Origin: Thauera sp.
GTDB lineage: Bacteria; Pseudomonadota; Gammaproteobacteria; Burkholderiales; Rhodocyclaceae
Reading direction: 5' to 3'
Length of the DNA: 64,000 nucleotides
Assembly (NCBI GenBank): GCA_024235615.1
Contig: JACKMB010000006.1
Coordinates: 186,001-250,000 of the forward strand
Both the position numbers and the translations under genes were made by a program. The notes beneath the pieces were generated by a model. It was not told where the DNA came from. It did no database searches and worked only from the letters and a program-made list of their open reading frames with translations. Positions 34,971-46,255 of the stretch are shown in pieces (the stretch's first letter is position 1; every line of letters starts with the position of its first letter).

Positions 34971-35753
34971 TCAGTGCGCCATCAGCTTGGCGCCGACCAG
35001 CACCAGCATCGTCGCCAGGATCGGGCGCAGGATGCGGTCGGGCACCTTGGTGGAGACGTGGCTGCCGAGCCAGATGCCGGGCAGCGAGCCGACCAGCAGG
35101 CTGCCCAGCAGCAGCCAGTCGACGCTGCCGAGGAACCAGTGGCCGATGCCAGCGACCGCGGTCAGCGGCACGGCGTGGGCGATGTCCGAGCCGACGATGC
35201 GCAGCGCGGGCATGGCCGGGTAGAGGAAGAACAGCGCGGTGACGCCGAGCGCGCCGGCGCCCACCGAGGAGATCGACACCAGCACGCCGAGCACCGCGCC
35301 GGTAAGTACGGTCAGGCGCGCGGTGCGGACCGGATCGGCGAGGCGACCGCCCGAGCGTGCCGCGGCATAGGCCTGGATGCGCTTGCGGAAGATCAGCGCC
35401 ACCGCGGTCAGCACCAGCGCCACGCCGAGCGCGACCTGGATCAGGTGGGCAGCGCCCTCGATGCCGCCGGGGGCGAAGTGCCCGATCAGCGCCAGCGTGA
35501 TCGCCGCCGCCGGGATGCTGCCGGTGGCGAGCAGGCGGGTGATCTTCCAGTCCACCGTGCCCTTGAGCCCGTGCGCCAGGGTGCCCCCGGCCTTGGTGAT
35601 TGCGGCGTAGAGCAGGTCGGTGCCGACCGCCACCGAGGGGTGGATGCCGAACATCAGCACCAGCAGCGGCGTCATCAAGGAACCGCCCCCGACGCCGGTG
35701 AGACCGACGATCGCACCGACTGCGAAACCGGCGATGGTGTAGGCGAAATCCAT
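34971..35753 (-). CDS. TauE/SafE family sulfite/anion exporter
   Basis: A 260-residue inner membrane protein with about eight helices. Family features are GFAVGAIVGLTGVGGGSLMTPLL near the N-terminus (residues 8-30), VAVGTDLLYAAITKAGGTLAHG, and the repeat half ISSVGAGALGVTALFFLYP. Relatives export sulfite, sulfoacetate or other anions. Its position upstream of cysI and divergent from cysB suggests relief of sulfite build-up during sulfate assimilation; that is inference. Confidence 0.92.
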   Translation of the reverse strand: MDFAYTIAGFAVGAIVGLTGVGGGSLMTPLLVLMFGIHPSVAVGTDLLYAAITKAGGTLAHGLKGTVDWKITRLLATGSIPAAAITLALIGHFAPGGIEGAAHLIQVALGVALVLTAVALIFRKRIQAYAAARSGGRLADPVRTARLTVLTGAVLGVLVSISSVGAGALGVTALFFLYPAMPALRIVGSDIAHAVPLTAVAGIGHWFLGSVDWLLLGSLLVGSLPGIWLGSHVSTKVPDRILRPILATMLVLVGAKLMAH

Positions 35754-35820
35754 GTGATGCGCTCCTGTATGGTGCGGCGCATCGTAAGGACTTCGTTTAA
35801 GTGCAAGAAGCGGTTTGGGG

Positions 35821-35848
35821 TTAGACTTTAAGAACTGGTTGTTATATT
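35821..35848 (+). promoter_or_regulatory. Candidate sigma-70 promoter of cysB
   Basis: TTAGAC (35821-35826), 16-nt spacer, TATATT (35843-35848), 10 nt before the cysB ATG, in an AT-rich patch between divergent tauE and cysB. The closeness to the ATG implies a very short leader. Confidence 0.5.
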
Positions 35849-35857
35849 GAGGTCGCC

Positions 35858-36799
35858 ATGAACCTGCAGCAACTGCGTTACGTGCATGAAGTCGCCCGTC
35901 GCGGCCTCAATGTCTCGGAAGCGGCCGATGCGCTGTTTACCTCGCAGCCCGGGGTGTCCAAGCAGATCCGCCAGCTCGAGTCCGAGCTCGGCGTCGAGAT
36001 CTTCACCCGCCACGGCAAGCGCCTGGTGGCGGTCACCGAGCCGGGGCGGGCCGTGCTGGCGATCGCCGAGCGCGTGCTGCGCGACCTCGACAACCTGCAG
36101 CAGGTGGGCGACGAGTTCGCCAACGAGGCGGTCGGCCGCCTGTCGATCGCCACCACCCACACCCAGGCGCGCTACGTGCTGCCCGACGTGGTCCGCCGCT
36201 TCATGCAGCGCTATCCGCAGGTCAAGCTCGAGCTGCACCAGGGCAACCCGCGCCAGGTGTGCGAGATGGTGCTCGACGGCAGCGCCGACATCGCGATCGC
36301 CACCGAGGCCATCGCCGAGTACGACGAGCTGGTGATGCTGCCGTGTTATCAGTGGAACCGCTGTGTCGTTGCCACCCCGCGCCATCCCATCCTGCAGGCC
36401 GCGCCACTGACGCTGGAAGAGATCGCGCGCTACCCGCTGATCACCTACGACGACGCCTTCACCGGTCGCGGCCAGATCAACAAGGCCTTCCTCGGCCGCG
36501 GCCTCAAGCCCAAGGTGGTGCTGACCGCGATCGACTCGGACGTGATCAAGAAGTATGTCGAGATGGACCTGGGCATCGGCATCCTCGCGCGCATGGCCTA
36601 CGACCCGGCGGAGGACCGCAGGCTGGGGATGGTCGACGCCTCGCACCTCTTCGAGTCGAGCACCACCCGCATCGGGCTGCGCAAGCGCGCCTGGCTGCGC
36701 GCCTATGTGTACGCCTTCATCGAGGGCTTCGCGCCGCACCTGTCGCGGCGTATGGTCGAGGCCGCGCTCGCGGGCGGCGGCACCGATCCAGGGCTGTGA
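35858..36799 (+). CDS. cysB: LysR-family regulator CysB
   Basis: Transcriptional activator of sulfate assimilation. The 313-residue protein starts MNLQQLRYVHEVARRGLNVS, with helix-turn-helix SEAADALFTSQPGVSKQIRQ (about residues 19-38) and the strongly CysB-like LESELGVEIFTRHGKRL. The effector domain (about 90-300) has TTHTQARYVLPDVVRRF and YDDAFTGRGQINKAF, segments that bind the inducer N-acetylserine in relatives. It is divergent from tauE and the cys operon it probably controls. Confidence 0.96.
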   Translation: MNLQQLRYVHEVARRGLNVSEAADALFTSQPGVSKQIRQLESELGVEIFTRHGKRLVAVTEPGRAVLAIAERVLRDLDNLQQVGDEFANEAVGRLSIATTHTQARYVLPDVVRRFMQRYPQVKLELHQGNPRQVCEMVLDGSADIAIATEAIAEYDELVMLPCYQWNRCVVATPRHPILQAAPLTLEEIARYPLITYDDAFTGRGQINKAFLGRGLKPKVVLTAIDSDVIKKYVEMDLGIGILARMAYDPAEDRRLGMVDASHLFESSTTRIGLRKRAWLRAYVYAFIEGFAPHLSRRMVEAALAGGGTDPGL

Positions 36800-36842
36800 C
36801 GCAGGGGCGCGGCGGCGCCCAGGCCCATCGTCGGGGCCTCGC

Positions 36843-37865
36843 TCAGGCGCGCTCGAACCAGCGCCGCAGGCGTGCCCCGCGCAGCCCGGCACCGAGGCCG
36901 GCGATCAGGCGCACGCGTGCCTTCAGGGGATCGAGCGCGCCGGCGTCGAGCCAGTTGGCGGGCGCGTTCTCATGGTGCCGGCGCACGCCGCCGCCGCAGC
37001 GGCTGGCGAGCACGACCGGCACCGCGTTGGGCAACTCTTCCAGCGCGGGCCGCCAGGCCTCCGGCAGGCTGGCGTTACCGGGCAGGGCCAGCACCAGCCC
37101 GGCGGCGCCGTTGAGCAACTGGGCGCGCGCGAGCGCGCGCGCCACCGCCGAGGCGAGCGCGGGCGAGCTGCCCGCAGCCACGGTCAGCAGCTCTACCGGC
37201 GGCAGGTGCTGCAGCTCGTCCGGCAGCACGACCCGGCTGTAGCGCGAGGGCGCGAGCGCCTGCAGCGCGGCGTCGCTGGCGAGCGTGGTGAGCGCGCCCT
37301 CGAACGCGAACGCATCCACCGCCGAGGGGTGGCGTTTGGCGAGGGCGGCCGCAGGCACGATGCGGTCGCCGATCACCGCCAGCACCCCTGCGCGCGCGGC
37401 CGCCGGGCGGCAGGCGAGCTCGACCGCCTGGTAGAGGTTGAGCGGGCCGTCGGCCGACAGCGCGGTGGCCGGGCGCATCGCCGCCGTCATCACCACCGGC
37501 TTGGTGGGGGCGACGGTGATGTTGAGGAAACAGGCCGTCTCTTCCAGCGTGTCGGTGCCATGGGTGATGACGATGCCGTCGACCGCGGGGTCGTCCATCA
37601 GCCGCTGCACACGGCGCGACAGCACCAGCCAGTGCTGCGGGGTCATGTCCTTGCTGTCGACGCTGAAGACCTGGGTGGCGTCGATGCGGGCGAGCTCGGC
37701 CAGCTGCGGCACGGCGGCGAGCAGGGCCTCGGGGCCGAGCTGGCCGGCGGTGTAGTCGCGGGTGTCGGTGGCCGAGCCGGCGGTGCCGGCGATGGTGCCG
37801 CCGGTGGCGAGGAGCGCGATGCGCGGCTTGCGCAGGATCTGGAGGGCGTTGTGCTGCGGGATCAT
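36843..37865 (-). CDS. L-asparaginase family protein
   Basis: Hydrolyses asparagine to aspartate and ammonia. The 340-residue protein has both catalytic signatures: LLATGGTIAGT (Thr24 nucleophile region) and VITHGTDTLEETACFLN (about residues 99-115). No signal peptide is seen, so a cytosolic enzyme is likely, although the length and TGGTIAG motif are shared with the periplasmic class. It is 28 nt downstream of the Kef-type antiporter on the same strand. Confidence 0.93.
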   Translation of the reverse strand: MIPQHNALQILRKPRIALLATGGTIAGTAGSATDTRDYTAGQLGPEALLAAVPQLAELARIDATQVFSVDSKDMTPQHWLVLSRRVQRLMDDPAVDGIVITHGTDTLEETACFLNITVAPTKPVVMTAAMRPATALSADGPLNLYQAVELACRPAAARAGVLAVIGDRIVPAAALAKRHPSAVDAFAFEGALTTLASDAALQALAPSRYSRVVLPDELQHLPPVELLTVAAGSSPALASAVARALARAQLLNGAAGLVLALPGNASLPEAWRPALEELPNAVPVVLASRCGGGVRRHHENAPANWLDAGALDPLKARVRLIAGLGAGLRGARLRRWFERA

Positions 37866-37893
37866 GTGGGGCGTGGATTCGTTCGAGGGGCGG

Positions 37894-39645
37894 TCAGGCG
37901 TTGCCGGTGTCGCGCAGGGCGATGATGCGCCGCTCGCGTTCTTGTTCGACCAGGCGGAGCGCCGCGTCGGGCGGGATGCCCAGGGTCTCCAGCACCCAGC
38001 CGGTGAGCTTGAGGCTGGACTCCAGGGTTTCGGGCACCACCACCGAGGCGCCGGCCTCGCGCAGCAGCAGCGCGTGCTTCTCGTCGCGTGCGCGGGCGAT
38101 GATGCGCATCATCGGCACCATGCGGCGGATGCCGTGCACCGCGTTGATCGCGGCGGCGGTGTGGTCCATGGTGAGCACCACCGCGCGCGCCTGGTCGATG
38201 CGCAGCTTGCGCAGCAGCTCCGGGCGGCTGGCGTCGCCGAACACCAGCGGCACGCCGGCCTTGCGCTGGTGGGCGATGAGCTGGGCGTTGTTCTCGATGG
38301 CGATGTAGCTCACGCCTTGCTCTTCCAGCATCTGCCCGACGAGCTGGCCGACGCGGCCATAGCCGGCGATGATCACGTGCCCGTCGAGCTCGCCGAGCTC
38401 GGTGTCCTCTTCTTCTGCCGGCGGCGCGATGCGGCGGTCGATGTGGTCGCCCAGGCTCTGCCCGAGGCGAGCGACCACGGGCGCGGCCAGCATCGACACG
38501 CCGACCACGATCAGCATGAACTGCCCCACCTGACGCTCGAGCAGGCCGAGCGCGAGCGCCATGCCGATCACGATGAAGGCGAATTCGCCGCCCTGGCCGA
38601 GCAGCAGGCCGCCCTCGGCCGAGCGCCCCCACGACAGGCCGAAGACCCGCAGCAGCACGAACACGATCAGCGCCTTCATGGCCAGCAGGCCGACGACCGA
38701 GAGCGGGATCCACAGCGGCTCGGCGAGCAGCGCGCGCAGGTCGATGCCCATGCCGACCGACATGAAGAACAGGCCCATCAGCAGGCCCTTGAAGGGCTCG
38801 ATGGTGATCTCGACCTCGTGACGGAATTCGGTCTCGGCGATGATCAGGCCGGCGAGCAGGGCGCCGAGCGCCATCGACAGGCCGGCCACCCAGGTCAGCG
38901 CGGCCACGCCCAGGGTGGTGAGCAGGGTGAGCGCGGTGAAGGTGTCGGGCTGCTTGTCGACCGCGATCTGGTGGAAGAGCGGACGCACCACGCGACGGCC
39001 GATGAGGTAGATGCCCACCACGGTGAGCACGCCCTTGAGCATTGCGAGGCCGAGCAGGCCGGCGAAGCTGCCCTCACCGGAGGAGGCGCCGAGGATGCTG
39101 ATCAGCACCAGCAGCGGCACCACCGCGAGGTCCTGGAAGAGAAGGATCGCGAACGAGGCCTGGCCGAGCGGCGTGCCGAGTTCGTGGCGCTGGATCAGCA
39201 GCTGCATGACGATCGCGGTGGACGAGAAGGCCAGCACCACGCCGAGGATGACCGCCGCCTCGATGCCGTTGCCGAACCACAGCGCGAGCGCGCCGACCGC
39301 GCCCGCCGACAGCGCGACCTGCAGGCCGCCGAGTCCGAACACCAGCCGGCGCATCGACCACAGGCGCTCGACCGACATCTCGAGGCCGATCATGAACATC
39401 AGGAAGATGACCCCGAGCTCGGCGAGGAACTCCACCTGGTCCGGGCGCGCGAAGGTGAACCACGACAGCGGCGGCCAGGCCTGCGCGAGCGAGGCAAGGC
39501 CGTAAGGGCCGAGCAGCACCCCGACCGACAGGAAGCCGAGCACGGGATTGATCTTCAGCCGCGACAGCAGCGGCATCAGCACCCCGCTCAGCGCGAGGAA
39601 GAGGATGATTTCCTTGAGGAAGGGAAAGCTGTCGTGCGAATCCAT
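37894..39645 (-). CDS. CPA2-family monovalent cation:proton antiporter with RCK domain (KefB/KefC-like)
   Basis: A 583-residue K+/H+ or Na+/H+ antiporter. Residues about 10-385 form the 12-13 helix exchanger (NPVLGFLSVGVLLGPYGLA, FSSTAIVMQLLIQR, ALGALLAGLIIAETEFRHE). An RCK/TrkA-N domain follows (about 412-530) with the Rossmann motif HVIIAGYGRVGQLVGQML and the acidic end VSYIAIENN. A KefF/KefG-type ancillary protein is not adjacent, and glutathione gating cannot be judged from the sequence. Confidence 0.93.
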   Translation of the reverse strand: MDSHDSFPFLKEIILFLALSGVLMPLLSRLKINPVLGFLSVGVLLGPYGLASLAQAWPPLSWFTFARPDQVEFLAELGVIFLMFMIGLEMSVERLWSMRRLVFGLGGLQVALSAGAVGALALWFGNGIEAAVILGVVLAFSSTAIVMQLLIQRHELGTPLGQASFAILLFQDLAVVPLLVLISILGASSGEGSFAGLLGLAMLKGVLTVVGIYLIGRRVVRPLFHQIAVDKQPDTFTALTLLTTLGVAALTWVAGLSMALGALLAGLIIAETEFRHEVEITIEPFKGLLMGLFFMSVGMGIDLRALLAEPLWIPLSVVGLLAMKALIVFVLLRVFGLSWGRSAEGGLLLGQGGEFAFIVIGMALALGLLERQVGQFMLIVVGVSMLAAPVVARLGQSLGDHIDRRIAPPAEEEDTELGELDGHVIIAGYGRVGQLVGQMLEEQGVSYIAIENNAQLIAHQRKAGVPLVFGDASRPELLRKLRIDQARAVVLTMDHTAAAINAVHGIRRMVPMMRIIARARDEKHALLLREAGASVVVPETLESSLKLTGWVLETLGIPPDAALRLVEQERERRIIALRDTGNA

Positions 39646-39676
39646 GCGGGCCTTGTGCGAGGGCTATCCAAACAGT

Positions 39677-41551
39677 CTACGCCACACCGCCCGCGGGCGC
39701 GGCGAAAGACTTGGCATCCGCGCCGTCATCCCGGACGCCGGCCGCCGCGCTGTCGGCCGTCTCTTCCTGCTGCTGCAGCAGCCACATCTGCGCATAGGCG
39801 CCTCCCTGCGCCAGCAGCAGGGCGTGCCGCCCGCGTTCCACGATGCGCCCCTTGTCCAGCACGATGATCTCGTCGGCGTCCATGATGGTCGACAGCCGGT
39901 GCGCGATCACCAGCGCGGTGCGGCCTTCGGCGGCGCGCTCGATCTGCGCCTGGATGGCCTTCTCGGTCCTGGAGTCGAGTGCCGAGGTGGCCTCGTCGAA
40001 GATCAGGATGGCCGGGTTCTTGAGCAGCGCGCGCGCGATCGCGACGCGCTGCTTCTCGCCCCCCGACAGCTTCAGTCCGCGCTCGCCGACACGGGTCTCG
40101 TAGCCTTCGGGCAGCTGGCGGATGAAGTCCTCCAGCTGCGCCGCGCGCGCGGCGGCCTCGACCTCCTCGCGGCTGGCGTTCGGGCGGCCGTAGTGGATGT
40201 TGTAGTACAAGCTGTCGTTGAACAGCACGGTGTCCTGCGGGACGATGCCGATCGCCGCGCGCAGGCTGTCCTGGGTGAGGCTGCGCAGGTCGTGGCCGTC
40301 GATGCGGATCGCGCCGCCCTGCACGTCGTAGAAGCGGTACAGCAGGCGGGCGAGCGTGGACTTGCCCGAGCCGGAGTGGCCGACCACCGCCACCGTGCTG
40401 CCGGCGGGGATGTCGAAATCCACGTCGAAGAGGATCGGGCGCTTGGCGTCGTAGGCGAAGCTCACGTTCTCGAAGCGCACGCTCGCCGGGCCGGTGGGCA
40501 GCGTATGGGCGTCGGGCGCGTCGGCGATCTCGCGGTGGGTGTGCATGAGGCCGAACATGCGCTCGATGTCGGTGAGCGACTGGCGGATCTCGCGGTAGAG
40601 CACGCCGAGAAAGTTGAGCGGGATGTAGAGCTGGATCATGAAGGCGTTGACCAGCACGATGTCGCCGATCGTCATCTCGCCGCTCGCCACCCGGCCCGCT
40701 GCCTGCCACATCATCGCCGTCACCGCGACCGCGATGATCGCCGCCTGGCCGACGTTGAGCGCCGACAGCGAGTACTGGTTGGTCACCTGCGCCTTGGTCC
40801 ACTTCTGCAATTGCTCGTCGTAGCGCCGCGCCTCGAACTCCTCGTTGTTGAAGTACTTGACGGTCTCGTAGTTGATCAGGCTGTCGATCGCGCGCGCGTT
40901 GGCGGCGGAGTCGAGCTCGTTGGCCTCGCGCCGCAGCGCGGTGCGCCAGTTCGTCACCTTGACGGTGAACACGATGTAGATCGTCAGCGCGCAGAGCGTG
41001 ATGAGCGCGAAGACCGCGTCGTAGTTCGCGAGCAGGATGCCGATCACCATGCCGATCTCGATCAGCGTGGGCAGGATCGAATACAGCGTGTAGCTGATCA
41101 GCGAGCCGATCGAGCGCGTGCCGCGCTCGATGTCGCGGGTGAGCCCGCCGGTCTGGCGTTCGAGGTGGAAGCGCAGCGACAGCGCGTGCAGGTGGCGGAA
41201 AACGCGCAGCGAGATCTCGCGCACGGCCTGCTGGGTCACGCGCGCGAACACCACCTCGCGCAGCTCGGTGAGCAGCGAGGTCGAGAAGCGCAGCGCGCCG
41301 TAGGCCAGCAGCAGCGCCGCCGGCACCACGATGAAGGCCTGCTCGGGCGTGATCGTGAGGCCGTCGATCAGGTGCTTGAAGATGATCGGCACCGACACGT
41401 TGGCGCCCTTGGCCGCCACCAGGCAGGCGAGCGCGAACAGCACGCGGCCCTTGTAGGCCCAGATGAAGGGGAACAGGCTCTTGAGCGTCTGCCAGTCGTG
41501 GCGCTCGCCGGTGGTGGGGGCGGGGAGGGCGGCGGAGGGGGCGCGTCTCAT
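39677..41551 (-). CDS. Atm1-type ABC exporter (fused permease and ATPase)
   Basis: A 624-residue half-transporter: six membrane helices in residues about 30-330, ATPase domain about 365-600. The ATPase has Walker A VVGHSGSGKSTLARLL, Q-loop VPQDTVLF, signature LSGGEKQRVAIARALL, Walker B ILIFDEATSALD and the H-loop IAHRLSTI. FHLERQTGGLTRDIERGTR is the diagnostic segment of the Atm1/HMT1 group, which exports glutathione-linked or heavy-metal conjugates. The ATG at 41551 was selected because the upstream part lacks conservation. It diverges from the PsrA-like regulator gene. Confidence 0.93.
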   Translation of the reverse strand: MRRAPSAALPAPTTGERHDWQTLKSLFPFIWAYKGRVLFALACLVAAKGANVSVPIIFKHLIDGLTITPEQAFIVVPAALLLAYGALRFSTSLLTELREVVFARVTQQAVREISLRVFRHLHALSLRFHLERQTGGLTRDIERGTRSIGSLISYTLYSILPTLIEIGMVIGILLANYDAVFALITLCALTIYIVFTVKVTNWRTALRREANELDSAANARAIDSLINYETVKYFNNEEFEARRYDEQLQKWTKAQVTNQYSLSALNVGQAAIIAVAVTAMMWQAAGRVASGEMTIGDIVLVNAFMIQLYIPLNFLGVLYREIRQSLTDIERMFGLMHTHREIADAPDAHTLPTGPASVRFENVSFAYDAKRPILFDVDFDIPAGSTVAVVGHSGSGKSTLARLLYRFYDVQGGAIRIDGHDLRSLTQDSLRAAIGIVPQDTVLFNDSLYYNIHYGRPNASREEVEAAARAAQLEDFIRQLPEGYETRVGERGLKLSGGEKQRVAIARALLKNPAILIFDEATSALDSRTEKAIQAQIERAAEGRTALVIAHRLSTIMDADEIIVLDKGRIVERGRHALLLAQGGAYAQMWLLQQQEETADSAAAGVRDDGADAKSFAAPAGGVA

Positions 41552-41582
41552 CGTAAGTCTGCCGGTGCGTGGAGGGCGCCCG

Positions 41583-41611
41583 ATTCTGTTGCGCGCCCTC
41601 CCACGAGTCAA
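41583..41611 (-). promoter_or_regulatory. Candidate promoter of the Atm1-type exporter gene
   Basis: Read on the minus strand: TTGACT (41606-41611), 17-nt spacer, CAGAAT (41583-41588), 32 nt before the ATG. Confidence 0.4.
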
Positions 41612-41637
41612 ACGGCACGAAATGGGATCAGCTCGGC

Positions 41638-41665
41638 TTGACACGCGATAAAGAAAACGTATGAT
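41638..41665 (+). promoter_or_regulatory. Strong sigma-70 promoter of the fad regulator/fadE operon
   Basis: Consensus TTGACA (41638-41643), 16-nt spacer, TATGAT (41660-41665), 20 nt before the ATG of the TetR gene. The -10 abuts the palindromic operator at 41665-41682. Confidence 0.7.
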
Positions 41666-41682
41666 TCAAACAAACGTTTGAA
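41665..41682. promoter_or_regulatory. PsrA/FadR-type palindromic operator
   Basis: TTCAAAC (41665-41671), 4-nt spacer AAAC, GTTTGAA (41676-41682): a perfect 7-bp inverted repeat. It matches the CAAAC-N(2-4)-GTTTG type known for PsrA regulators of fatty-acid oxidation. It covers the start-site region of the promoter and ends 2 nt before the ATG of the TetR gene, so autorepression is expected. Confidence 0.7.
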
Positions 41683-41684
41683 AC

Positions 41685-42368
41685 ATGCCGAGTCCGATGA
41701 CCTCGACCCCGCCCGCGCCGATCAGCGACACCCGTGACCGCATCCTCGATGCGGCCGAGCGCCTGTTCGTGGAGCACGGCTTCGACGGCACCTCGATGCG
41801 CATGATCACCGGAGCGGCGAGCGCGAACCTCGCCGCGGTCAATTACCACTTCGGCGGCAAGGACGCGCTGGTACAGGAGGTCTTCCGCCGCCGCCTCACC
41901 GCGCTCAATCAGCGCCGCCTCGCGACGCTCGATCGCCTGGAGGCCGAGGCCGCCGGCGCGCCGCTCAAGCCCAGCCGCATCGTCGAGGCCTTCTTCGGCA
42001 CCGCGCTGGAGCTTGCTGCCGATACCGAGCACGGCGGGCGCACCTTCATGCGCCTGCTCGCGCGCACCTACAACGAACCCAACGCCTTCGTGCGCCAGTT
42101 CCTCGCCGAGGAATACGCCGAGGTGATGGACCGCTTCCTCGGCGCGCTCTTCCGCGCCCTGCCCGAGGTGCCACGGACCGAGATCCTGTGGCGCTTCCAT
42201 TTCATGACCGGCGCGATGGCTTTTGCGATCGCCGGGCCCGGTGGGCTGAGCGAGCTCTTCGAGGCCGCGCCCGACGATGGCGATCCCGCCCGGCTGCTGC
42301 CGCGGCTCATGAGCTTCCTGCTCGGCGGGCTGCGCGCGCCCCTGCCCGACGGTGGTCCGCAAGCCTGA
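41685..42368 (+). CDS. TetR/AcrR-family regulator of fatty-acid oxidation (PsrA-like)
   Basis: A 227-residue repressor. The N-terminal helix-turn-helix domain (about residues 15-62) reads TRDRILDAAERLFVEHGFDG, NLAAVNYHFGGKDALVQEVF; the ligand domain (about 85-215) has HGGRTFMRLLARTY and RFHFMTGAMAFAIAGPG. PsrA-type regulators release DNA on binding long-chain acyl-CoA or fatty acid; the palindrome at its promoter and the fadE gene 51 nt downstream support this role. There is no Shine-Dalgarno before ATG 41685; ATG 41697 is an in-frame alternative. Confidence 0.88.
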   Translation: MPSPMTSTPPAPISDTRDRILDAAERLFVEHGFDGTSMRMITGAASANLAAVNYHFGGKDALVQEVFRRRLTALNQRRLATLDRLEAEAAGAPLKPSRIVEAFFGTALELAADTEHGGRTFMRLLARTYNEPNAFVRQFLAEEYAEVMDRFLGALFRALPEVPRTEILWRFHFMTGAMAFAIAGPGGLSELFEAAPDDGDPARLLPRLMSFLLGGLRAPLPDGGPQA

Positions 42369-42419
42369 CGACGATTTGGTTCGGGTCGCCCTCCGGCGTT
42401 CCGACAAGAGGAGATGAAG

Positions 42420-44905
<2,486 letters not shown>

Positions 44906-44909
<4 letters not shown>

Positions 44910-46255
44910 ACGCGAGCGCAAGGCATTCCGCGGGCAAGCACGCGCATCCCGCGGGGAAGAAGGAGGCGAGTCCGGCAAACAAGCCGATCTACATCGTCGA
45001 TGGCGCGCGCACGCCCTTCCTGAAGGCGAAGAACGCGCCCGGCCCCTTCACCGCTTCCGACCTCGCCACCGCTGCGGGCAGCGCGCTGCTGATGCGCCAG
45101 CCCTTCGCGCCGGACCAGCTCGATGAGGTCATCCTCGGCTGCGCCAGCCCCTCGCCAGACGAGGTCAACATCGGCCGGGTGGTCGCGCTGCGCCTCGGTT
45201 GCGGCAACCAGGTTCCCGGCTGGACGGTGATGCGCAACTGCGCCTCGGGCATGCAGGCGATCGATTCGGCGATCGCCAACATCCAGTGCGGACGCAGCCA
45301 GCTCGTGCTCGCCGGCGGCGTCGATGCGCTCTCGCACGCGCCGCTGCTGTTCTCCGAGAAGATGGTGCGCTGGCTCGCCGGCTGGTATGCGGCGCGCAGC
45401 ACCGGCGACCGGTTGGCGATGCTGAAGACCTTCCGCCTCGGCCACCTCGCCCCGGTGATCGGCATCATGAAGGGCCTCACCGACCCGATCGTCGGCCAGC
45501 TGATGGGCCAGACCGCCGAGAACCTGGCGTGGAAGTTCGGCATCACGCGCGCGGACATGGACGCCTTCGCGGTCGAGAGCCACCGCCGCGTGTGCGCCGG
45601 GCAGGACGCCGGGCACTACGCCAACGAGATCGTCCCGCTGATCGACCGCGACGGCGAGGTCCATGCGGCCGACGACGGCGTGCGGCGCGACTCCTCGATG
45701 GCCAACCTCGCCAAGCTCAAGCCCTTCTTCGACAGGAAATACGGCCGCGTCACCCCGGGCAACAGCTCTCAGATTACCGACGGCGCGGCCTGGCTGGTGC
45801 TGGCCACGGAAGAGGCGGTCGGGCGTCATGGCCTGAAGCCGCTCGGACGCATCGTCGACAGCCAGTGGGCGGCGCTCGCGCCCGACCAGATGGGGCTCGG
45901 GCCGGTGCACGCCTCGATGCCGATCCTGCAGCGCCATGGCCTCGCACCCAACGACCTCGACGCCTGGGAGCTCAACGAGGCCTTCGCCGCGCAGGTCATC
46001 GCCTGTCTGCGTGCCTTCGGGGATCACGACTACTGCCGCACGCACTTCGGCGTGGATGCGCCGGGCGCGCCCGATGCCGGGCGGCTCAATGTGGATGGCG
46101 GCGCGGTCGCGCTCGGCCACCCGGTCGGCGCGAGCGGTGCGCGCATCGTGCTGCATCTGCTCGAGGTGCTGCGCCGCAAGGGCGGCGGGCGCGGCCTGGC
46201 GACCATCTGCATCGGCGGCGGGCAGGGCGGGGCGATGCTGGTGGAGACGGTGTGA
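44906..46255 (+). CDS. Acetyl-CoA C-acyltransferase (thiolase, FadI-like)
   Basis: Thiolytic cleavage of 3-ketoacyl-CoA. The 449-residue protein is longer than FadA because of an N-terminal basic tail of about 28 residues and inserts near residues 140-180 of the FadI/trifunctional-beta type. The nucleophile Cys is in RNCASGMQAIDSA (about residues 111-123). The His region is WELNEAFAAQV, and the second Cys is in TICIGGGQGGAMLVE after DGGAVALGHPVGASGA. Starts in an ATGA overlap with fadE, and its TGA overlaps the ATG of fadJ (46253-46257). Confidence 0.94.

Noticed and set aside
32956-35223. A 755-codon open frame on the plus strand
   Set aside because: Antisense to cysI and DUF934, whose siroheme motifs are unambiguous.
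37762-39867. A 701-codon open frame on the plus strand
   Set aside because: Antisense to the Kef-type antiporter; composition is Gln/His/Glu-rich, as expected of reversed membrane-protein codons.
36843-41551. Minus-strand run asparaginase, Kef antiporter, Atm1 exporter as one functional unit
   Set aside because: Spacing is short (28 and 31 nt), so they may be co-transcribed, but the roles do not connect and I see no evidence for a shared pathway.
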